Shown here: positions 44,538 to 55,200 of the stretch, piece by piece
Layout: every line of letters begins with the position of its first letter
How positions within the stretch are numbered: the stretch's first letter is position 1
Program-made: the position numbers and the translations under genes
The notes under the pieces: model-generated
The model's input: the letters and a program-made list of their open reading frames with translations, nothing else
What the model was told of the DNA's origin: nothing
Database searches by the model: none
NCBI RefSeq assembly: GCF_017498545.1
Contig: NZ_CP071793.1
Location: 1,302,001 to 1,366,000 of the forward strand
Direction of reading: 5' to 3'
Length of the DNA: 64,000 bases
Origin: Sulfidibacter corallicola
Lineage (GTDB): Bacteria > Acidobacteriota > Holophagae > Acanthopleuribacterales > Acanthopleuribacteraceae

Positions 44538-45197
44538 TCACTCGTGAAGGCCGTGGCCCTCGGGGACGCGTAGGGTCATGACCTGACGGGCATTGGCCTC
44601 GATCCGGCTCCAGTCCCCGCATTCGATCGAATGGGTATCGGCCACCCAACTACCGCCGACGCAGACGACATTTTTCAGGTCCAGGTAGGCCTTGGCCAGC
44701 ACGATGTCGATGCCGCCGGTCGGACAGAACAGGGCGCTGGAAATCGGAGCCGAAAGGGCCTTGAGTACCGGGATCCCGCCGACCGCTTCGGCCGGGAAGA
44801 ATTTCAAATGGGTGTAACCCTCGTCCAGCAGGGTCATCACTTCGGTCGGCGTGACCCCGCCGAACAGGAAGGGGATTCCCGCTTTCTGAACTTCCTGGCG
44901 GAGAAGCGGGGAACTGCCCGGACTGACGCCGAACTTGGCGCCGGCCTCCATGGCCGCTTCCAATTGGTGGGCATTGCGCACGGTGCCGGCACCGACGATG
45001 ATCTCGGGAACTTCGCTCGTGATGGCATTGATGGCGCCGAAGGCCCCACCGGTTCGCAGCGTGATCTCCACGATGTTGACTCCGCCTCGCACCAGGGCTT
45101 GGGCCATGGGGACCGCCTTGGAGGGATCGCTGATGGTCACGACCGGAATGACCGGGGAGGTGGCAACCACTTCTTCGATGGATGGAAAACGGCTCAT
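44538..45197 (-). CDS. eda: KDPG/KHG aldolase
   Basis: 219 residues. ATG 45197 is chosen because AAGGAG lies nine bases upstream; ATG 45215 would put that site inside the gene. KDPG aldolase cleaves 2-keto-3-deoxy-6-phosphogluconate to pyruvate and glyceraldehyde-3-phosphate. Motifs: VEITLRTGGA with the catalytic Glu, VGAGTVRNAHQLEAAMEAGAKF in parts, and the Schiff-base lysine in THLKFFPAEAVGG. PTGGI supplies the phosphate-binding loop. Final gene of the Entner-Doudoroff cluster. Confidence 0.94.
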   Translation of the reverse strand: MSRFPSIEEVVATSPVIPVVTISDPSKAVPMAQALVRGGVNIVEITLRTGGAFGAINAITSEVPEIIVGAGTVRNAHQLEAAMEAGAKFGVSPGSSPLLRQEVQKAGIPFLFGGVTPTEVMTLLDEGYTHLKFFPAEAVGGIPVLKALSAPISSALFCPTGGIDIVLAKAYLDLKNVVCVGGSWVADTHSIECGDWSRIEANARQVMTLRVPEGHGLHE

Positions 45198-45315
45198 AAC
45201 TAATTGCTCCTTCATGGTGTGGATGAAACGAATGGAATTTTTCGGAAACAGGGGAAGGGGCCGCCGATTGTCCTTCTCCTCGGTAGCCCCGCCGGTTGGT
45301 TGCCGCGAATCGCGC

Positions 45316-46287
45316 TCAGATCAGGCTGTCGAGCGCGGCCGCGGTACCGAGAAGTGCCGGTGTTTCGACGGCGATGACCTGCGTGGGAATCTGGGCCGCG
45401 AGTTGGGACATGCGGCCCTTGTCCTCGAAACGTCGACGAAAGGGACTGGCGGCGAAAAAGTCCAGAAAGCGGGGAATCATGCCGCCGCCGAGGTAGACGC
45501 CGCCCAAGGCACCGAACGCCAGTGCCAGATCACCGGCGACGCTGCCAAAGATGGCGCAGAACTGGTTGAGACACGCCGCCGCGTCGGGATCACCCGCGAG
45601 TGCGGCCTCCGTGATGGCCTGGGCGGACAACGGTTCCCGTGGTGTGCCTTCGATGTCGCCCATGGCGCGATAGAGGGATTCCAGGCCCGGTCCCGATACG
45701 AGGCGTTCGATGGAGACCCGCCCATTCACCTGGTTGCGGAACCAAACCAGGATGCGGTCTTCCCGTTCGTTCTGCGGCGCGAAGCTGATATGGCCGCCTT
45801 CGCCCGACACGGGCACCCAACCCGAAGTCGAGGGCACCAACGCCGCCACGCCGAGACCGGTGCCCGGTCCGACGATCAGTCGGGGGGCATCGCCCCGTGC
45901 CGCCGAATCGGTGGGCCCGACGGAAACGAGGTGGTTCGGCTCGAGATGGGGCAGGGCCAGGGCCAAGGCACGGAAATCGTTGAGGATGACCAGCAGGTCG
46001 AGCCGCACCTCGTCGCGCACCGCCTCGGTGGAAAAGGTCCAGTTCAGGTTGGTCAGGGCCACCTGGTCGCCCGTCACCGGACCGGCCACGGCCAGCGCCG
46101 CTGCACGCGGTCGCGGACCTTCGATGCGCGAGAGATAGTGTTTCAGGGCGTGGGTCAGGGTCGGAAAGTCGCGACACGCCAAAATCGCGGTCTGTTCGAT
46201 GCCGTTCGATCCGCTCAGGGCGAAACGCGCGTTGGTGCCGCCGATATCGCCTACCAGTTTTGGCGGATTCGCGCCGGTTTGATTCAT
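45316..46287 (-). CDS. glk: Glucokinase
   Basis: 323 residues, the length of the E. coli-type Glk family. ATP/phosphate-binding LVGDIGGTNARFAL at the start, a later SGEGGHISFAP, and the C-terminal GGVYLGGGMIPRFLDFF are diagnostic. It phosphorylates glucose to glucose-6-phosphate and so feeds Zwf. ATG 46287 has GGAG upstream. It sits between edd and eda, 78 bases after edd. Confidence 0.94.
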   Translation of the reverse strand: MNQTGANPPKLVGDIGGTNARFALSGSNGIEQTAILACRDFPTLTHALKHYLSRIEGPRPRAAALAVAGPVTGDQVALTNLNWTFSTEAVRDEVRLDLLVILNDFRALALALPHLEPNHLVSVGPTDSAARGDAPRLIVGPGTGLGVAALVPSTSGWVPVSGEGGHISFAPQNEREDRILVWFRNQVNGRVSIERLVSGPGLESLYRAMGDIEGTPREPLSAQAITEAALAGDPDAAACLNQFCAIFGSVAGDLALAFGALGGVYLGGGMIPRFLDFFAASPFRRRFEDKGRMSQLAAQIPTQVIAVETPALLGTAAALDSLI

Positions 46288-46365
46288 AGATTCGCTCCAG
46301 TGTCTGTCGTGAAGTGCCCCGGGCGGGCGGCGCGATGTGGCCGAACGCCCGGGAGGGGAAGTCGT

Positions 46366-48198
46366 TCAGTCGCTGATGGAAAACACCGTGGCACCCTGCT
46401 CGGCGCCACAGACCATCGTGCGCATGGGGGCGAACAGCTCGCGACCCATGCCGTGATGCACCGCCGCCAGATCGGCGGAGGGAACTTCTCGCGCAGCCCA
46501 CTCGGTCTCGTCGACCCGGGCTTCCAGAATGCCGTGGGTCGCGTCCAGCCGAATGATGTCGCCGTCGCGGACCTTGCCCAGCGGTCCGCCGTCCAGGCAT
46601 TCGGGCGTGATGTGAATGGCGGCCGGCACCTTGCCCGACGCACCGGACATCCGACCATCGGTCACCAGGGCCACCTTGAAGCCCTTGTCCTGCAAGACCC
46701 CGAGAGAGGGGGTCAGCTTGTGGAGCTCGGGCATGCCGTTGGCCTTGGGTCCCTGGAACCGGACGATCGCCACCAGGTCGCGCTCCATCTTGCCGGATTT
46801 GAAGGCATCGAGAAGCTGGTCCTGGCTGTCGAAAACCATCGCCGGGGCCTGCACCGTGCGGTGCTCTTCGCGAACGGCCGAGGTCTTGATCACCGCGCGA
46901 CCCAGGTTGCCGTGCAAGACCTTGAGCCCACCGTCCGGGCTGAAGGGGGCCGACCTGCTCGCCAGAATCTCGGGATCGCCGCTCTCCTCCGGACCTTCGC
47001 GCCAGACCAGGGTTTCTCCGTCGAGGAAGGGTTCCCTGGTGTAGGCGTGCAGGCCTTCGCCCAGGTGACCGGCGACGGTGGTGACGTCGCCGTGGAGCAA
47101 CCCGCCCGCCAGCAGCTCGCGAATCAACAGGCTCATCCCGCCGGCGGCGTGGAAGTGGTTGACGTCGGCTTGGCCATTGGGATAGATGCGTGTCAGCGAG
47201 GGCGTCACCGCCGACAGGTCGTGGAAGTCGTCCCAGGTGACCTGAATCCCGGCGGCGCGGGCGATGGCGACCAGGTGCAGGGTGTGGTTGGTGGAACCGC
47301 CGCTGGCCAACAGCCCGACGATCCCGTTCACGACGGCGCGTTCGTCCAGCACCCGGTAGAGCGGGGTGTAGTCGTCGCCCAAGGCCGTGATCTGGGCGGC
47401 GCGCACCGTGGATGCCCGCGTCAAGGCGTCGCGCAACGGCGTGCCGGGATTGACGAAGGCCGTGCCCGGCAGGTGCAGCCCCATGATCTCCATCAGCATC
47501 TGGTTGCTGTTGGCCGTGCCGTAGAAGGTACAGGTTCCCGGACTGTGGTAGCTCTTCGATTCGGCGTCCAGCAGCTCGCCGCGACCGATCTTGCCCTGGG
47601 CGTAGAGCTGGCGTACCTCGGCCTTTTTCTTGTTGGGCAGGCCCGAGGGCATGGGGCCCGCCGGGACGAAGATGACCGGCAGGTGCCCGAAGGTCAGGGC
47701 GCCGATGAGCAGCCCGGGCACGATCTTGTCGCAGACGCCCAGGCACAACGCCGCGTCGAACATGTTGTGGGACAGCGACACGGCCGTGCTCATGGCGATG
47801 ACGTCGCGACTGAACAGCGACAGTTCCATGCCGGGCTGGCCCTGGGTGACGCCGTCGCACATGGCGGGGACACCACCGGCGAATTGGGCGACCGCGCCAA
47901 TCTCGCGCGCGGCTTCCTTGATCCGATCCGGGTAATGCTGCAGCGGTTCGTGCGCCGAAAGCATATCGTTGTAGGCGGAAACGATGCCGATGTTGGCTTT
48001 GGCGTCGCCGCGCAGGGATGTCTTGTCGCCGATGTTACAGGCAGCGAAACCGTGGGCCAGGTTGCCGCAGGAGAGCACGCCGCGGTGGGGGCCGCGTTGC
48101 TCCGCTTCATTCATGCGTTGGAGATAGGTCGATCGGGTTTCCCGTCCGCGTTTGATGATGCGATCCGTGACCTCTGCGACAGTGGGGTTCAAACTCAT
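46366..48198 (-). CDS. edd: 6-Phosphogluconate dehydratase
   Basis: 610 residues. ATG 48198 has GGAG about six bases upstream and the product begins like E. coli Edd; the open frame extends upstream to 48447 but into the intergenic region. The three Fe-S cysteines are in [25 protein letters not shown] and [11 protein letters not shown]. Further family blocks are [20 protein letters not shown], split across residues about 228-247, and the late [16 protein letters not shown]. It converts 6-phosphogluconate to KDPG; the [4Fe-4S] cluster makes it oxygen-sensitive. Confidence 0.95.
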   Translation of the reverse strand: MSLNPTVAEVTDRIIKRGRETRSTYLQRMNEAEQRGPHRGVLSCGNLAHGFAACNIGDKTSLRGDAKANIGIVSAYNDMLSAHEPLQHYPDRIKEAAREIGAVAQFAGGVPAMCDGVTQGQPGMELSLFSRDVIAMSTAVSLSHNMFDAALCLGVCDKIVPGLLIGALTFGHLPVIFVPAGPMPSGLPNKKKAEVRQLYAQGKIGRGELLDAESKSYHSPGTCTFYGTANSNQMLMEIMGLHLPGTAFVNPGTPLRDALTRASTVRAAQITALGDDYTPLYRVLDERAVVNGIVGLLASGGSTNHTLHLVAIARAAGIQVTWDDFHDLSAVTPSLTRIYPNGQADVNHFHAAGGMSLLIRELLAGGLLHGDVTTVAGHLGEGLHAYTREPFLDGETLVWREGPEESGDPEILASRSAPFSPDGGLKVLHGNLGRAVIKTSAVREEHRTVQAPAMVFDSQDQLLDAFKSGKMERDLVAIVRFQGPKANGMPELHKLTPSLGVLQDKGFKVALVTDGRMSGASGKVPAAIHITPECLDGGPLGKVRDGDIIRLDATHGILEARVDETEWAAREVPSADLAAVHHGMGRELFAPMRTMVCGAEQGATVFSISD

Positions 48199-48343
48199 GG
48201 GGATCTCCGTGACGGCATGCGAAATGCCGGTTTGAGCAAATGGGTTGGGGGGGAACGACGGGTGATTCGGGAGGAAACCGCTCGGGACCTTCCGTACGAC
48301 TCGGCGTTTGCCGACGGAAGGCGCCGTGGCGGGGACCGCCCGA

Positions 48344-49084
48344 TCAGGGGGCCCAGTAGAAGGTGACCGGGGTTCGGCTCTGGCGCAGGATGGCGCGGAT
48401 CGGCAGGTCCTCCCTGGGGCCGGGTGCCAGCGCATCGCTGAAGACACGGGCCTTGGTTTCGCCGGTACAGAGCACGACGATCTGCCGCGACTTCAGCAGG
48501 AAGGGCGCGGTCAGGGTCATGCGGGCCTGGGGCGCACCGGGGGCGCGGAGCGCGCAGCAGCGGACACCGCCCGGTGCGTTGAGCGCGCGGGCCAATTGGT
48601 CGCCGCCGGGGAACAGGGAGGCGGTGTGCCCGTCGGTTCCCATGCCGAGAAGCACGAAATCCAGCGGCGCTTTCAAATCCCGCTGCAGCCGCTCCTCGAG
48701 CTCGGGCTCGCCTTGTTCGGGGGAAGGATCCTCGGTCTTGAGGCTGACGAACCGGGCTGCGGCGGCTCGATCCCGCAACAGGGTCTCCCGAACCATTAGC
48801 GCATTGCTGTCCTTGTGAGCCTTGTCGACCCAGCGCTCGTCGGCCAGGGTGACGGTCACCTTGGACCAGTCCAAATCGGCACCGGACAGCAGGTCGAACA
48901 GCGGTTGCGGGGTGCTTCCACCCGACACGACCAGCGTGGCCTCGCCCCGTTGATCGATGGCCTGCGCGAGGCGTTCCGTGACTTCGCGCGCCAGGGCATC
49001 GAACATCGCGCCGCGATGCTCGAACCGTTTCTCGTCGGGCTGCTCGGGCAACCCGGAACCTGCGGAATTTTCTGGTGCGTTCAT
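48344..49084 (-). CDS. pgl: 6-Phosphogluconolactonase
   Basis: 246 residues of the DevB/SOL type. Motifs: [37 protein letters not shown] and [19 protein letters not shown]. It hydrolyses 6-phosphogluconolactone between Zwf and Edd. It starts three bases after the zwf stop, so the two are tightly coupled, and edd follows after 145 bases. Confidence 0.95.
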   Translation of the reverse strand: MNAPENSAGSGLPEQPDEKRFEHRGAMFDALAREVTERLAQAIDQRGEATLVVSGGSTPQPLFDLLSGADLDWSKVTVTLADERWVDKAHKDSNALMVRETLLRDRAAAARFVSLKTEDPSPEQGEPELEERLQRDLKAPLDFVLLGMGTDGHTASLFPGGDQLARALNAPGGVRCCALRAPGAPQARMTLTAPFLLKSRQIVVLCTGETKARVFSDALAPGPREDLPIRAILRQSRTPVTFYWAP

Positions 49085-49087
49085 GAG

Positions 49088-50569
49088 TTAATATCCCTCC
49101 TCATACCAGGTGCGGCCATCTCTCTCGATCATGGCGATGGCCGCGGTCGGGCCCCAATTGCCGGCATTGTAGGACTTGGGGTGTTCGTGCATGTCTTCCC
49201 AGCCGCGCAGGATCGGTTCCACCCAGCGCCATGCCGTCTCCACTTCGTCACGGCGCATGAACAGGGTCGCGTTGCCGCGCAGCACGTCCATCAGCAGGCG
49301 CTCGTAGCCCAGCGGAAAGCGATCTTTGAAGGCTTCGGCGAAGCTCAGGTTCAAGGGCACTTGGCGCATACGCATGCCGCCGGGACCGGGGACCTTGGTC
49401 ATCAGGTACATCCGAATGCCCTCGCGCGGTTGGAGTCGGATCGCCAAACGGTTGGCCATCACCTGATTCGCGTTCTTGGGGAAGATCAAGTGCGGCGGTT
49501 GGCGGAATTGGATGACGATTTCCGAGCGGCGCTCCGGCATGCGCTTGCCGGTTCGCAGGTAGAAGGGCACACCCGCCCAGCGCCAATTCTCGACCTCGGC
49601 CTTGAGTGCCACGAAGGTCTCGGTCATGCTGTCGGCCGGCACACCCTTTTCTTCCAGGTAACCCACGACCGATTCACCGTCGATGGCGCCGCGCGTGTAG
49701 CGGCCGCGCACGGTTTTTTCGCGCACTTCGTTGGCGCCGATATGGCGCAGCGCGCGCAGGACTTTGAGTTTTTCGTCACGAACCGCGTCGGCGTTGAACT
49801 CGACCGGTGGTTCCATGGCCACGATACACAGGAGCTGCAGGATGTGGTTCTGGACCATGTCGCGCAGGGCGCCCGAACTGTCGTAGTAATCGCCCCGGCC
49901 GCCGATGCCGATACTTTCCGCCACCGAGATCTGCACGTGGTCGACCCACTGGTGATTCAACAGGGGTTCGAACAGCGAATTGGCGAAACGCAGGGCCATC
50001 AGGTTCTGCACCGTTTCCTTGCCCAGATAGTGATCGATCCGGAAAATCTGGTTCTCTTCGAAAAACGAACCGATCTCTTCGTTGATCCGTTGCGCGGAGC
50101 TGAGATCGTGACCGATGGGTTTCTCGACCACGACTCGGGAGCTGGGAGTAATCAGGTTCTTCTTGTGGAGGTTGTGGGAGATGGGCCCGAACAGTTTGGG
50201 TGGGGTGGAAAGGTAGAAGGCCCGCACCCGGTCGGGGTGCTCGCTGAGAAGGTCGATCAGCGGCTGCCAGCCGTCGTCGCCCAGCGCGTCGAGCGTGAAG
50301 AAATGGAGTCGGGATTGGAAGCTCTGCCAGGTTTCCGCATCGAAATGGTCCGGGTTGACTTCGCGCTCGATGGCCTCCAGGGCCTGGGCCACGTAGGCGT
50401 CGTGATCGAGAACCGCGCGCGAGATACCGATGATGCGGCCCTCGTCGGGCATCTGGTGATCCTTCTCGCGGTAATACAGGGCCGGCAGGATCTTGCGCAT
50501 GGCGAGATCGCCGGTTCCTCCAAAGATGACCATGTCGAAGGGGCTGACGGGAATGATTTTTGGTTTCAT
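49088..50569 (-). CDS. zwf: Glucose-6-phosphate 1-dehydrogenase
   Basis: 493 residues. The NADP-binding loop is IFGGTGDLAMRKILPALY and the substrate signature is FRIDHYLGKETVQNLMALRFAN with the active-site His/Lys. Other conserved blocks are EKPIGHDL and RTGKRMPER. It oxidises glucose-6-phosphate to 6-phosphogluconolactone and produces NADPH. It is the first gene of the zwf-pgl-edd-glk-eda cluster; promoter elements are expected in the repeat-rich region upstream. Confidence 0.96.
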   Translation of the reverse strand: MKPKIIPVSPFDMVIFGGTGDLAMRKILPALYYREKDHQMPDEGRIIGISRAVLDHDAYVAQALEAIEREVNPDHFDAETWQSFQSRLHFFTLDALGDDGWQPLIDLLSEHPDRVRAFYLSTPPKLFGPISHNLHKKNLITPSSRVVVEKPIGHDLSSAQRINEEIGSFFEENQIFRIDHYLGKETVQNLMALRFANSLFEPLLNHQWVDHVQISVAESIGIGGRGDYYDSSGALRDMVQNHILQLLCIVAMEPPVEFNADAVRDEKLKVLRALRHIGANEVREKTVRGRYTRGAIDGESVVGYLEEKGVPADSMTETFVALKAEVENWRWAGVPFYLRTGKRMPERRSEIVIQFRQPPHLIFPKNANQVMANRLAIRLQPREGIRMYLMTKVPGPGGMRMRQVPLNLSFAEAFKDRFPLGYERLLMDVLRGNATLFMRRDEVETAWRWVEPILRGWEDMHEHPKSYNAGNWGPTAAIAMIERDGRTWYEEGY

Positions 50570-51162
50570 GGTGATGGTACCGTTCCTCTAGTAAAGATTT
50601 AGTCGCGGGGGCACGCCGTGCCAAGACCGCCGGGGAACACGAGGTTGGTGGAATCGGATCCTGGTCGCTGCATGCCGAATCGCGACGAGGACTGGTGGGG
50701 TTTTGGTGGGGCAGGGGTGCGGCATGGGGTGGGGGGAAGGCAACAAACGGCCGATGGGGTTCGGCCGGCCGGAGGAAAACTCCAGAACTGCCGCCCGGGG
50801 GCGGACCGACTTCGGGAAGTACGAGAGCTTTGGAAAAGCGACGGTCGCATGGGACATCTTTGCGCGTACATGGAGCGAAAAAAATGGCTTCCGAGTGGGC
50901 CGGTTCTGAGATGTGAATTTGGTTAGGATAAACAATGCAGAATGAGCCTAAAGCCTACCAACATTGCCTGAGTAAGGCAAGTGAGCAATCCCCAAGCCCT
51001 TGGCTCGATGTATGTTGACTGTTCTGGAGTCGTCTCGTCGTCCTGTGTTGGGGGCTTCGATCGAGCCACGCTTTCGAGGCGAGTCGACCGCTTGGAGGTG
51101 AACCGAATCGTCGGGCGAAAGCTCGTTCGAGCCCATCGGTTCGCGGTGCCCGCAATGTCGCC

Positions 51163-51432
51163 GGAGGTTGGGCCGGGGCGCTAAGTCCGCTGGGCCGACA
51201 TTTCGAAGCCGGACCCTTCGAAGTCCCCACATGTATCAGAGAGTCGTCGTGCCCGGTAGGTACATCCGCTGGATGTACTTTTCGAAGTGATCCCCCACGA
51301 AGTACCCGCCTTTCGAAAGAGTCATGGTCACTGGAGGTTGGGCCGGGGCGATAAGTCCGCTGGGCCGACATTTCGAAGCCGGACCCTTCGAAGTCCCCGC
51401 ATGTATCAGAGAGTCGTCGTGCCCGGTAGGTT
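51163..51432 (+). repeat. Direct repeat, ~100-bp unit offset by 170 bases
   Basis: 51163-51262 and 51333-51432 are almost identical (GGAGGTTGGGCCGGGGCG at each start, GTCGTCGTGCCCGGTAGG at each end). Immediately after each copy the stem differs: GTACATCC at 51260 and GTTGGCCC at 51430. Confidence 0.9.
51260..51278. repeat. Hairpin of dispersed repeat, stem variant GTACATCC
   Basis: GTACATCC gct GGATGTAC: perfect eight-base arms, in identical upstream context to the stem at 51430. Confidence 0.9.
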
Positions 51433-51448
51433 GGCCCGCTGGGCCGAC
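51430..51448. repeat. Hairpin of dispersed repeat, stem variant GTTGGCCC
   Basis: GTTGGCCC gct GGGCCGAC: eight pairs with one wobble. Confidence 0.85.
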
Positions 51449-51798
51449 ATTTCGGAGTGACCCAGACAACACCTAAAGATCATGCAAAAGAGCGAAGCTC
51501 AAGGGTCGCAGTAGTTTGCCCTGGGAAATGATCGAGGCGGAGAGTGCCCGCATACTGAAAGGATCGATCAGCGAAATGGGCAACTCCGACGAATTCTTCA
51601 CTGCTCTCACGCCCGGTAGAGAGTCGTCTTACCCGCAAGCCAGAAAGGTTGGCTGGGCAGATCCACAGCTAAACCACGAGGCCCCAGCGAACATACGGGT
51701 ACGGTTGTGACAAACGACATCACGATTTAACCCACTGCGAACTATGGAGCTTCGCTCTTTGGCGTGTATCGCCTACGTTACCTAAATCACTCCGAAAT

Positions 51799-51817
51799 GT
51801 CGGCCCAGCGGGCCAAC
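51799..51817. repeat. Hairpin of dispersed repeat, inverted copy of GTTGGCCC variant
   Basis: GTCGGCCC agc GGGCCAAC, the reverse complement of the stem at 51430, in inverted context (AATG before, CCTACCG after). Confidence 0.85.
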
Positions 51818-51836
51818 CTACCGCGACGACGACTCT

Positions 51837-52170
51837 CTCGAAGATGCGGGAACCTTGGACTATGTAACTCCGACAAGTTCAGCGGGCCGCTGAACCTACC
51901 GGGCACGACGGCTCCCTCGAAGATGCGGGAACCTTGGACTATGTAACTCCGATGAGTTCAGCGGGCCGCTGAACCTACCGGGCACGACGACTCTCTCGAA
52001 GATGCGGGAACTCCGAGAGGAACGACTGCGAAATGTCGGCCCGGCGGGCATACCGCCCGTGACCAACCTACCGCGACGACGGCTATCTCGAAGATGCGGG
52101 AACCTTGGACGATGTAACTCCGACAAGTTCAGCGGGCCGCTGAACCTACCGGGCACGACGGCTCTCCCGT
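51837..52170 (-). repeat. Tandem array of inverted repeat units (79, 79 and 92 bases)
   Basis: CTCGAAGATGCGGG starts units at 51837, 51916, 51995 and 52087. Units 1, 2 and 4 carry the hairpin GTTCAGCGG g CCGCTGAAC (51877-51895, 51956-51974, 52127-52145). Unit 3 carries instead a GTCGGCCC-like stem beside a GGCGG-GCATA-CCGCC mini-hairpin. Confidence 0.88.
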
Positions 52171-52223
52171 CGCGGAACTTCGAGGAGGAAGCGAAGTTCC
52201 ATACATTATTAATAGAGGGTGCA

Positions 52224-52252
52224 TAAAAAAAGCGGCCCGAAGTTCGGGCCGC
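52224..52252 (-). terminator. Rho-independent terminator of the giant secreted-protein gene
   Basis: Perfect ten-base arms GCGGCCCGAA and TTCGGGCCGC with a one-base turn, followed on the minus strand by seven T's. It lies 35 bases beyond the stop codon. Confidence 0.95.
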
Positions 52253-52287
52253 CCGTTGCGGAAGGTCGGATCAATAAGGGGTTGCGA

Positions 52288-55200
52288 CTACGGACACACT
52301 TCGCCCGTGCGGATATACATGAAATCCAACACGTCGATGATGCCGTCGCCGTTCGCATCGTCGGTCACCAGCTCGCGCCAGTTCTCCGTGATCACGAACA
52401 AGTCGGTTGCGTCGTTACAGCCGTCACCGTTGAGATCCAGGAAGTCGGTGTCGTCTCCGACCAGGATCAGCACCGTCGCCTGGACCGTGCCGGTCGTGTC
52501 GTTGTCGGTCACCGTGACCCGGTACTCGGTGTTCTCCGTTGGTGCCGGACTCAGGGAGATCGGGTTCTGATCCACCGGGAAGTCCGAACCGTTGGTGATG
52601 TCACGCCATTGGATCGTGCTGTTTTTGCTGGTGCAGAAGGGCGTGGCCTCCAATTGGATGGTGGACAGGCCCTGCGCCTGGTTGGCCGGCACCTCGACAC
52701 GGAACTCGTCGATGTCCAAGGTGACCGTGTCGGCGATGACGCAACTGCCGCTGACCACTTCCCACTCCAGGACGTACTCGCCGGCGAGGTCCGTCGTGAA
52801 CGTCGTGGTGGGATCGTTGGCATCGGCGAAGTTGGTATCCGCACCTGCCGGACCGGACTGGACCGTCCAGGTACCCGTGCCGACCGTGGGATCGGAGGCA
52901 CCCAGGGTGATGGTGTCGGCGATGCAGATCCCGAAGTCGTCACCCGCGTCGACCATGGGCGTGGCGAAGAAGGTGATGTCCACGGTGTCGGTGTCGGTAC
53001 AGGCCACACCGTCGGTTTCCTCCCACTGCAAGGTGTAGGTGACCCCGGTGGTGCCGGTGAAGGTGGTGGTGGGATCGTTGACATCGGTGAACATGCCGTT
53101 GCCGTCACCGGTGATGACCGACCAAGTACCACCCGTGCCGTTGGAAAGCACCGCGGCCAAAACGGCCGGATCCAGATCGCACACCAACTGGTCGTCACCC
53201 GCCTGGGCATCCAGGATGGGCTGGATCAGGACGTCCAACGTGTCCGAAGAATCGGGGCAGACGCCGTTGCCGATGGACCACTGCAGGGTGTAGGTGACAC
53301 CGGCCGTGCCGGTGAAGGTGGTGGTCGGTGAGTTGACGTCGCCGAAGGCGCCGTTGCCGTCGCCGAGCGTGACGGACCAGGTTCCGGTTTCACCGCCGCC
53401 GACCACGTTGGCCGCCAGGTTGGCTTCACCGTCGCAGACCGCGTTCGCACCGGTTTGATCCGCCCCGGCGTTGGCCGTGGTCGGGCTCACGCCGAAGGTG
53501 ATGACCACGTCGTCCGTGCTGTCGGTGCAGACGCCGTTGCTCTGGGTCCAGGTGAGCGTGTACTCGCCCAGGGTGTCGGCGGTGATCTGTGTATTGGGAT
53601 CGTTGCTGCCGGGAAGCTTGTTGGAGGATGCGGTCTTGTCAGGCCCGCCGAAGACGATGTTACCGGGACCGACGAAGGACCAGGTACCTTGTCCGGTGCC
53701 GACGGCGGGGGCGTTGCCGGCCAGGGTGGTGGTCAACGTATCGCAGACCGTCTGGTCGGGTCCGGCCTGGGCCGGCGTCGGATCCAGATCCAGGCGAACC
53801 TGGAGTTCTTCGATGTTGTCGCAATCGCCTTTGCAGCGCTTGAGCACGGTGCCGAGGCAAGTGCCGTTGTCGATGCCCCAACCCAAGGTGTAGGTATAGC
53901 CGCGGTTACCGGTGAAGCTGGTGTTGAAGAGATTCACATCGGCGAAGCTCTCACCGCCGGGATCGGGCGGCAGACCCGGATCGTTGGGCGCCACGTTGAT
54001 CACGAACCAGGTACCCTGGCCCACGACCGGCTCGTTGCCGGTGAGGGTCGTGGTGTCGCTACAGACCATTTGGTCCGGGCCCACCGTCGCCAAGGTCGGT
54101 GCCTCGTCGAAGGTGATGGTGACCGTGTCTTCTTTTTCCGGGCAGGAACTGTTCTCGGTGGTGAACGCCAGGGTGTAGGTCACACCCGGGGTGCCGGTGA
54201 AGGTCGTCGTGAAGCCGGAGTTGGCCGGCGCGGTCGACTGCTGGCCGGGCACGTCGGCGAAGAACCCGAGACCGTCACCCTCGCCGCCGTCGGCGAAGCC
54301 CCAGGAACCCATCATGGATGGCTCGGAGAGCGGATCGGGCAACCCGGCGAGGTTGACCGTACCTTCGTTGATGATCAGGCCCCAACGGTTGATGGTGCCG
54401 GTATTGCCGCCAGGAGAACCGTCGGAAACGGTCAACTGCCAGGTGCCGGTCAACTCGATGCCGTTGAAGGTGCTCAGATCGGCGGCCGATTTGGGTACCA
54501 GACCCACCGGGCGGAACCAGCCGGTGCCGCAACCCAAGGCATTGGGCGCCTGGTCATCGAGGATCCGCAGGCCCGCATCCTGGTTGCCGCAGGTCAAACC
54601 GGTGATCAAGGGAATCGAGGTGGTCGATTCGATGTGGGTCAGGGTGAAGGTCAGTTCGTCGGCATTCTCGTGCGCGTAGTCGATGAAGACGTTCACGTCG
54701 AAGATGTTGCCGGGCATCCAGCGGCTGATTTCGAGGGTATCCACGAAATCGGTGCCGTCGTCGGGAATCGCCGCGGCCGGATCGAACACTTCTTCCAACT
54801 TGGCGCCGAAGGAACATTCGGTCTGGTCCGCACCCGCGTTGGGATCGTCCGGCGGTTGCACGAACTCGATCGCCACTTGGATGTTATCCGAGAAGCAGGG
54901 CGGGTTGTTGATCGTCCACTGCAGGTTGTAGGTCACACCCGCGTCGCCGGTGAAGGTGTCGGTGGGATTGGTCGAAGTGGTGCCGCCGGCTCCGAACTGG
55001 CCGTTCATGTTACCGGCCGGAACCGTGTCCACGATGGTCCACTGACCCGTGGCCAGCAGGGGCAACTCGCCGGGAGTGCCGTTGTGGCCGCCGTCCAGGG
55101 TGGCGGTGGTGTCGCAGACATCCTGGTTGGAAGCGGTGGCGATCGGGTCTTCGATGAAGGTGATGACCACGTCGTCGAAGGTGGTACAGATGTCGTCGGC

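Larger units (their letters stand above)
50570..52223. other. Large repeat-rich intergenic region
   Basis: About 1.65 kb with no supported gene. 50570-51160 has no clear element apart from the zwf promoter area. 51160-52170 is a dense island of the dispersed hairpin family with at least six stems. 51499-51748 is the only sizeable part without repeats. Short frames here, including several of 60-138 codons, translate the repeats and are unsupported. Confidence 0.75.

Noticed and set aside
48199..48343. N-terminal extension of edd to 48447
   Set aside because: ATG 48198 has a good ribosome-binding site and gives the standard Edd N-terminus. The extension covers the spacer after pgl and overlaps pgl itself.
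44935..48366. A 1,143-codon plus-strand open frame
   Set aside because: Runs antisense through eda, glk and edd, all certain genes. No homologous features and no start site.
50588..51371. Several frames of 60-138 codons downstream of 50.6 kb
   Set aside because: They are translations of the repeat island or of the zwf leader; none has a ribosome-binding site or family match.
51837..52170. CRISPR-like array
   Set aside because: Unit lengths are 79, 79 and 92 bases, repeats are long and palindromic, the inter-repeat sequences are repeated too, and there are no cas genes.
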